Positions 14,243-18,768 of a DNA stretch of 18,768 bases are shown here, piece by piece. Source of the stretch: Clostridiales bacterium (GTDB lineage: Bacteria > Bacillota > Clostridia > Christensenellales > UMGS416); contig JAAYXU010000118.1 of the NCBI GenBank assembly GCA_012515725.1, positions 1 through 18,768 of the forward strand. The letters run 5' to 3'. The number at the start of each line of letters is the position of its first letter. Position 1 is the stretch's first letter. Position numbers and translations under genes: made by a program. The notes under the pieces are model-generated. The model was not told the origin of the DNA, did not search any database, and saw only the letters and a list, made by a program, of their open reading frames with translations.

Positions 14243-16568
14243 GCACGTCCTCCGCCCGCGTGCGCCAGATCGTCTCGGGCGTCAGCGGCAATGTATTGAG
14301 CTGCCTGCCAAACGCCGAGGAAAGCGCGTTGCCCAGCGCGGCGGGCATACCGATGATGCCGTGCTCGGCATAGCTTCGGACGCCGTAAGGCGACGCGCAG
14401 TCGGGCGTTTCCACAAAATCGACGCGGTAATCCGGCTCCTGCCCGATGTGCATGATCTTGTAGGTGCGAAGATTGGGAAGCCTCGGGATCCCCCCGGCAT
14501 CGTATGAGAATGCCTCGCGGCTTGCCATGCTTATGCCCATCGCCATACCTCCGGCCAGCATAGAGCGCATCGATTCGGGATTTAAAAGAGCGCCGATATC
14601 GATTACGGTGGAAGCGCTCAGTATGCGGTACGTGCATGTTTTACGGTCGGCCTCCACCTCGACGACCTGCGCTCCGAGCGTCCACTGCGGCCCGGTCCTG
14701 CCCTCTCCCGTCTCGGGGTCGAGCATGACAAGGCCTTTGAGCATATAACCGCCCCGGCCCAGCACGGGCTCCCCGATAGATTCGCCGGTTGCGGATTTGT
14801 ATCCCCGGACTATGTCCTTGAGGGCGATGAACCGCTCGGGGTTCTTTATCGAATACAAGCGGCCATGCGCGACCTCAATTTCCTCGGCGGGACAGCCAAG
14901 CGCCTGCGAACCGATGGCGCGCAGCTGACAGAGCATATCGTCGGCGGCGCGGACTACCGCGTGCCCGGCCATGTATTCGGTGAGGCTCGCGACCGTCTTC
15001 CAGTGCTCGGGCGCGGTGCGGGTGTCCACGGGCATCACAACATGCACCTTATCGGTATCGATTTTCAGCTTTTCGGCAAACATTTGCGCCAGATGAGTCT
15101 GCCCGGCATCCCCCATTTCGACTACGCCCGTATGCAGATTGACGCTTCCGTCGGGGTTGCAGGTGACGAGCGCGCCCGATATAGCGTCGGTCGGGGGATT
15201 TTCGGTCTTCCAGAAGCACGAGACGCCCATCGCGCGCACGGTATCCTTTTTAATGGGCGTCGCTATACCGCCGTTCCACTGCGACAGCTGTCTGACCCTG
15301 TTAAGGCACTCGGTCAGGTTACCGGTGAGGGCCGCCGTGCATTCGACCTGCGTCGGGGTCAGGCTGCCCGGCCGGATCGCGTTTCTTATCCGCAGTTCCA
15401 GCGGATCCAGCGCGCACCGATCAGCCAGCATGTCAAGCGTCCGCTCGATACAGTATGTATACGACTCGTGCGCGAAGCTCCGGTAGGACGTCGCGTATGT
15501 ATGGTTCGTGTACACGCACAAAGCGTCGCAGGAAAGATTCTCGACGTGGTAGGGCCCGGTGCAGTCCACAGCGATCGCTTTTGTCATATAGGGCGAAATG
15601 TCGGTATACGCGCCGCAGTCCAGCCAGTATGTGAGCTCGGCGGCGTGAATGAGGCCGTCTTTCGAGGCCCCAAGCGTTATATCGGCCTCCAGTCCGATCC
15701 GGCCGGGCGCGGCCGCCATGTCCTGCTCGCGCGGCATCGTGAGCCGCACCGGCTTTCCCCCGACGCGGCGCGATGCCAGGAACGCCAGTATTTCGGGCAT
15801 AACCGACGCCTTGCCTCCAAAGCCTCCCCCCACAAAGGGCACGCGCACCTGGATTTTACCCGCGGGTATGAGGAACGCCTCGGAAAGCTCATTGCGGACC
15901 GAATAGGGCGACTGGGAGGATGTGGTTATGATGACGTCGCCGCCTGACGATATCTCGGCGCGGGCTGTCCGCACCTCCATCGCCATGTGATCGGAGGGCG
16001 GCAAAAAAAAGCGCTGCCGTACGACAGTGTTGCAGCGCCGCAGCGCGTTTCCCGAATCGCCTTTCCGTATCCGATACCTACCGGCGATATTGGTTCCGGG
16101 CTCAGGATGGATATCGGGCGCGTTTTTCCTGTATCCGTTCACCTGGGCGTGTATGAGCGGCGCTCCCCGGGCCAGCGACTGCGAGGGGGTAAGGCTGATG
16201 GGCAGAGGCTCGTATTCGACGCGAATGAGGCGGACGGCCCGCTCCGCGGTATAATCGTCCTGCGCGACAGCGAGCGCCACCGGCTCTCCCGCATAGCGCG
16301 CCACGTCCCGCGCGAGCGCCGGACGATCGCGCGTAAGCGGCCCGAAGAGCTCGGGGCAGTCCGCGCCCGTGAGAACGGCTTTTACGCCCTCTAGCGCCAG
16401 AGCGCCCGAGATATCGATACCGCGTATGCGGGCGTGCGCATGGGCGCTGGTAAGAAGCCGAGCGGACAGAACGCCCGCGATAGGAAAGTCGTCTGTGTAT
16501 TTCGCCCTGCCTGTGACCTTATCCCACGCTTCCTTGCGCCGGACGCTTTTTCCTACGGCTGTATTCAT
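14229..16568 (-). CDS. Molybdenum hydroxylase large (molybdopterin-binding) subunit
   Basis: Catalytic subunit of a xanthine dehydrogenase-family enzyme, which hydroxylates a heterocycle or aldehyde with water oxygen at a molybdenum site. From ATG 16568 it has 779 residues. The N-terminal domain starts VGKSVRRKEAWDKVTGRAKY. The cofactor site shows FVGGGFGGKASV (about 258-269), and the middle has ERTLDMLADRCALDPLELRI. The likely catalytic Glu is in YGVRSYAEHG near the C-terminus. This motif differs from the common ARGVGE form, and the usual RGFG loop is replaced by YRSFAHES, so the substrate cannot be named. The ATG at 16568 fits the family start but has only a distant GGGAG; an ATG at 16610 has no ribosome site. 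It heads the three-gene unit. Confidence 0.9.
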   Translation of the reverse strand: MNTAVGKSVRRKEAWDKVTGRAKYTDDFPIAGVLSARLLTSAHAHARIRGIDISGALALEGVKAVLTGADCPELFGPLTRDRPALARDVARYAGEPVALAVAQDDYTAERAVRLIRVEYEPLPISLTPSQSLARGAPLIHAQVNGYRKNAPDIHPEPGTNIAGRYRIRKGDSGNALRRCNTVVRQRFFLPPSDHMAMEVRTARAEISSGGDVIITTSSQSPYSVRNELSEAFLIPAGKIQVRVPFVGGGFGGKASVMPEILAFLASRRVGGKPVRLTMPREQDMAAAPGRIGLEADITLGASKDGLIHAAELTYWLDCGAYTDISPYMTKAIAVDCTGPYHVENLSCDALCVYTNHTYATSYRSFAHESYTYCIERTLDMLADRCALDPLELRIRNAIRPGSLTPTQVECTAALTGNLTECLNRVRQLSQWNGGIATPIKKDTVRAMGVSCFWKTENPPTDAISGALVTCNPDGSVNLHTGVVEMGDAGQTHLAQMFAEKLKIDTDKVHVVMPVDTRTAPEHWKTVASLTEYMAGHAVVRAADDMLCQLRAIGSQALGCPAEEIEVAHGRLYSIKNPERFIALKDIVRGYKSATGESIGEPVLGRGGYMLKGLVMLDPETGEGRTGPQWTLGAQVVEVEADRKTCTYRILSASTVIDIGALLNPESMRSMLAGGMAMGISMASREAFSYDAGGIPRLPNLRTYKIMHIGQEPDYRVDFVETPDCASPYGVRSYAEHGIIGMPAALGNALSSAFGRQLNTLPLTPETIWRTRAEDVHDTL

Positions 16569-16622
16569 GCGGATACACGCAGTCTCCCGCCGAAAGCGAA
16601 ATATTTCCATTTATGAAAGTGT

Positions 16623-16664
16623 CCGGCACGCGCTTTCAATAGAATCCGCGAAAGCGCATGCCGG
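16623..16664. terminator. Long hairpin between glsB-like gene and the molybdenum hydroxylase genes
   Basis: CCGGCA-C-GCGCTTTC (16623-16637) pairs with GAAAGCGC-A-TGCCGG (16650-16664), 14 pairs with one C/A mismatch and a 12-base loop. On the minus strand it follows the GlsB-like stop by 6 bases and could end that transcript. The tail is only ACACTTTCATAA, so partial readthrough or a leader role for the hydroxylase genes is possible. Confidence 0.55.
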
Positions 16665-16670
16665 TACTTG

Positions 16671-16934
16671 TCAGTTTGCCTTCACCCCGCTCTTGAAAGC
16701 GTTGACGATCAGCAGCAGAAGTATCGCGCCGCCTGTGGCCACAAGCAGGCTCCAGACATTAAACCCTGTGATACCCTCGTTGCCCAGCAGGTTCATAATA
16801 AGGCCGCCCAGAAAACCGCCGACCACACCTACCAGTATATTCGCTCCCGCGCCCATTTTTCTGCTGTTTTTCGTGATAATGCTTGCGATCCATCCGGCGA
16901 GCGCGCCGATAACGATCCAGCCAATGATGCCCAT
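16671..16934 (-). CDS. GlsB/YeaQ/YmgE family stress-response membrane protein
   Basis: Small integral membrane protein of 87 residues of the family once called transglycosylase-associated; its molecular role is not established. Three hydrophobic segments are present (about 3-20, 30-50 and 62-80), with the family glycine pattern GWIVIGALAGWIAS and ILVGVVGGFLGGLIMNLLG. The ATG at 16934 is set by AAGGAG (16943-16948); an in-frame GTG at 16952 lies over that site and is rejected. It diverges from the ferritin-like gene. A weak promoter (TTAAAT, 17 bases, TAGAAT; 16990 to 16962 on the minus strand) lies upstream. Confidence 0.88.
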   Translation of the reverse strand: MGIIGWIVIGALAGWIASIITKNSRKMGAGANILVGVVGGFLGGLIMNLLGNEGITGFNVWSLLVATGGAILLLLIVNAFKSGVKAN

Positions 16935-16970
16935 TCTACTCAACTCCTTCACGGTATTTGGATTCTATCT

Positions 16971-17000
16971 TTGACTAGTATTTGATTTAACCGCTCTGAT
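16971..17000 (+). promoter_or_regulatory. Possible promoter of the ferritin-like gene
   Basis: TTGACT (16971-16976), an 18-base spacer and TCTGAT (16995-17000). This is a moderate match that overlaps the possible minus-strand promoter of the GlsB-like gene. The leader would be about 100 bases. Confidence 0.35.
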
Positions 17001-17108
17001 TATTACCGAAAAAATGACGCGAAAAATCCGCGCATGGCGCGCCTGCCGCATAGAACCGGGCGCTCTGCTTAAAGATAGTAAAGAATAAGAAAAAAAGGAG
17101 CGAAAAAT

Positions 17109-18347
17109 ATGAATCCGTTTGAAATAAAACCAATAAATATCGAAGACGGCATCATGGACTGGGCTACGCTGTATCCGACTGCCTACAACAAGCAGACCGT
17201 CGATCCATATACGAAGGTGCGGATCATACTCATGAACGGTATAGAGGTGGAGTCGGCGCTTTTTAAGCACCAGTTTCACCGCAACTGCCAGAACAATGAT
17301 CTGCGCAGGGAGCTTGCACTCTCCCGCCGCATAGAGCAGCAGCACCAAAAGCGCGTCAACTGGCTCAAACCGATCGACGAGACCCCACTGGAGACGACCA
17401 TCGGGTACGAGCATGTCGCGGTGGATCTGACCGCGTGGCTCGCGCAGAACGAACCTAACCCCTATGTCAGGCAGGCGCTTGACTTCGCGCTCTTAGAGGA
17501 CTTCGATCATCTGTACCGGTACGCGAACCTGCTGGATATGGACGCGCAGATTCCGGCGCAGAACCTCGTCAAGAGCTATGTGGACATAACGCCCGGACGG
17601 CCGACGATAGCCGAGCACCGATTCGCGTACGATTCGGTAAGAAGCCCTGTGGACTTTAAGACGGCCGACATACGCACCAAGCTCAATACGCTCATCATCA
17701 CCTCCGCAGAGCAGCAGACGATGAACTTCTATATGAATATCGGGAACAACTACTACAACGATCTGGGGCGGAAGCTGTATCAGGAGATCGCTATGATAGA
17801 GGAGCAGCATGTCAGCCACTACGGCTCGCTCATGGATCCCCGCTGCACCTGGCTAGAGAACCTGCTGCTGCACGAGTATATGGAGTGCTATCTCTACTAT
17901 TCATTCTATCAGGATGAGCTGGACGAAAACGTAAAGTCGATATGGGGTATGCATCTCGACCACGAGATCGCGCATCTTCACAAGGCCGCCGCGCTCCTTA
18001 TGCAGTACGAGAGCAAGGACTGGCAGCAGGTAATACCGGGCGGCGCGTTTCCCAAGCTCCTTCAGTTTCACGATACCCGCGACTACGTCCGACAGATACT
18101 GGGCCAGCAGATACTGCTTACGGCCAACCGCGAGCAGTATATCCCGGTGTCCGGCCTGCCGCAGAACCATGAATTTTTCTTCTACCAGGATAGAATGAAC
18201 CACGACGTAAACGCCGTGGCAAGCCACGTGGTCGTGGCGCGGCATCAGGAGAAATATGGCGTGGACTACCGCGCGGAGTCGCAGACGAATCCTGTGCAGG
18301 AGCTGACCGACAGGACCGCCGACAATACGCAGATAGCGCGCCGCTAG
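17109..18347 (+). CDS. Ferritin-like di-iron protein candidate (412 aa), unknown function
   Basis: No named family recognised. The 412 residues are soluble and mostly helical. Residues about 195-300 show ligands at ferritin-like spacing: E201, E231-x2-H234 (MIEEQH), E256 or E259 (HEYMEC) and E286-x2-H289 (DHEIAHLH), 25-30 residues apart, as in a four-helix di-iron bundle. An N-terminal half (about 70-145) has a partial second set: E76-x2-H79 (EQQH), E101 (GYEHVAVDL) and D131-x2-H134 (LLEDFDHLYRYA). This suggests a duplicated bundle, one perhaps degraded. The first 60 residues and last 100 are unassigned. AAGGAG (17095-17100) is 8 bases before the ATG. It is a single gene with its own terminator. 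Iron storage, oxidase or peroxide reduction are all possible. Confidence 0.7.
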   Translation: MNPFEIKPINIEDGIMDWATLYPTAYNKQTVDPYTKVRIILMNGIEVESALFKHQFHRNCQNNDLRRELALSRRIEQQHQKRVNWLKPIDETPLETTIGYEHVAVDLTAWLAQNEPNPYVRQALDFALLEDFDHLYRYANLLDMDAQIPAQNLVKSYVDITPGRPTIAEHRFAYDSVRSPVDFKTADIRTKLNTLIITSAEQQTMNFYMNIGNNYYNDLGRKLYQEIAMIEEQHVSHYGSLMDPRCTWLENLLLHEYMECYLYYSFYQDELDENVKSIWGMHLDHEIAHLHKAAALLMQYESKDWQQVIPGGAFPKLLQFHDTRDYVRQILGQQILLTANREQYIPVSGLPQNHEFFFYQDRMNHDVNAVASHVVVARHQEKYGVDYRAESQTNPVQELTDRTADNTQIARR

Positions 18348-18370
18348 CGCGTAATGCGTTTGGCAAAACG

Positions 18371-18402
18371 AAAGAGCCGTCCGCAAGTCGGGCGGCTCTT
18401 TT
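18371..18402. terminator. Bidirectional terminator after the ferritin-like gene
   Basis: AAAGAGCCGTCCG (18371-18383) pairs with CGGGCGGCTCTTT (18389-18401) over 13 positions with a CAAGT loop and T/A runs on both sides. It lies between convergent genes. Confidence 0.88.
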
Positions 18403-18768
18403 CAAAGCAGCAGCGTTAGAGCGATACAGGCGCACAGCATGAGACCGACAAGTCCGGCCCTCACGACCGGAAACGCGCGTCCTGGTATCGCTGCTCGGAC
18501 TCCCGCGCAGCGGCGCGCCGCCGCCTGAATCGGCCTTGACAGTAAGCCCGCCAGCCAGTAGCCGATGAGCGCGATTGAGCCGGTAGCGAGGTTCTGAGTA
18601 ATGAGGAAAGAACCGCATTTGCCCGCGTCGCTGACGACCGAAATATCGCGCATCCAGCCAGGGACGAGGAGCAGTATATACGCGATATACATAGCGCGCC
18701 AGCATGTATTTACCGCCAGAGCGGCGAGCGCGATAAAAAGCGGTTTTTCCGTTTCACGACAGGCAGAC
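18402..18768 (-). CDS. Integral membrane protein, C-terminal part (window edge)
   Basis: The frame is open from the right edge to the TGA at 18402, about 121 residues, so the gene starts outside the window. Hydrophobic segments appear in FIALAALAVNTCW, YIAYILLLVPGW, TGSIALIGYWLAGLL and GLVGLMLCACIALTLLL, separated by basic loops (RPIQAAARR). The opening stretch ETEKPLFIALAALAVN resembles loops of MATE-type transporters, but the match is weak and the fragment too short to name. It ends at the bidirectional terminator. Confidence 0.6.
   Translation of the reverse strand, partial: SACRETEKPLFIALAALAVNTCWRAMYIAYILLLVPGWMRDISVVSDAGKCGSFLITQNLATGSIALIGYWLAGLLSRPIQAAARRCAGVRAAIPGRAFPVVRAGLVGLMLCACIALTLLL

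Noticed and set aside
14865..15947. Plus-strand open frame of 360 residues
   Set aside because: Antisense to the molybdenum hydroxylase large subunit; Arg/Gly-rich shadow translation.

Overview
The window looks like a chromosomal segment of a GC-rich anaerobic Firmicute (Clostridia-like), probably a gut or otherwise anoxic lineage. The pointers are a glycine T-box leader with the AGGGTGGAACCGCG core, a single-chain alpha2 glycyl-tRNA synthetase, a DivIC-like division protein, near-consensus sigma-A promoters in AT-rich gaps, a clostridial-type Hcp, and no Gram-negative outer-membrane genes. I cannot name a species. No rRNA, tRNA, CRISPR array, transposase or phage gene was seen.

Layout. 1-2452 (minus): a 2-oxoacid dehydrogenase E2 gene followed by dihydrolipoamide dehydrogenase (E3, cut by the window edge), with a strong promoter and a palindrome in the leader. 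2750-6885 (plus): a DivIC/FtsB-like protein flanked by AATGA-type repeat tracts, then a T-box-controlled glycyl-tRNA synthetase, a DUF3784-like membrane protein with a PH-like tail, and a CapA-type lipoprotein. 6961-9121 (minus): an AraC regulator followed by a Gfo/Idh/MocA protein that reads as a GH109-type (NAD-dependent alpha-N-acetylgalactosaminidase) enzyme.

9384-12480: a nitrosative/oxidative stress block. Hemerythrin and hybrid cluster protein (hcp) form a minus-strand operon. A divergent Crp/Fnr-type regulator sits next to it, with an 18-bp perfect palindrome in its own leader and a degraded copy upstream of the hemerythrin promoter. hcp is broken by a one-base frameshift although all the cluster ligands I can recognise are still encoded. 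12698-12877 is a 59-residue cysteine-motif protein with a TTG start and a strong ribosome binding site.

12946-16568 (minus): a three-subunit molybdenum hydroxylase (MoCo, FAD and 2Fe-2S subunits, each overlapping the next by 14 bases) whose substrate cannot be read from the sequence. 16671-16934 (minus): a GlsB/YeaQ-type small membrane protein. 17109-18347 (plus): a 412-residue protein whose Glu and ExxH spacing fits a ferritin-like di-iron bundle, possibly duplicated. 18402-18768 (minus): the C-terminal end of a membrane protein that runs off the window.

The shared theme of the right half is redox metabolism: O2/NO handling (hemerythrin, Hcp, Crp/Fnr, ferritin-like protein) and a molybdenum-flavin-iron enzyme. 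The least described items are the ferritin-like protein, the small cysteine protein, and the operator pair of the regulator.
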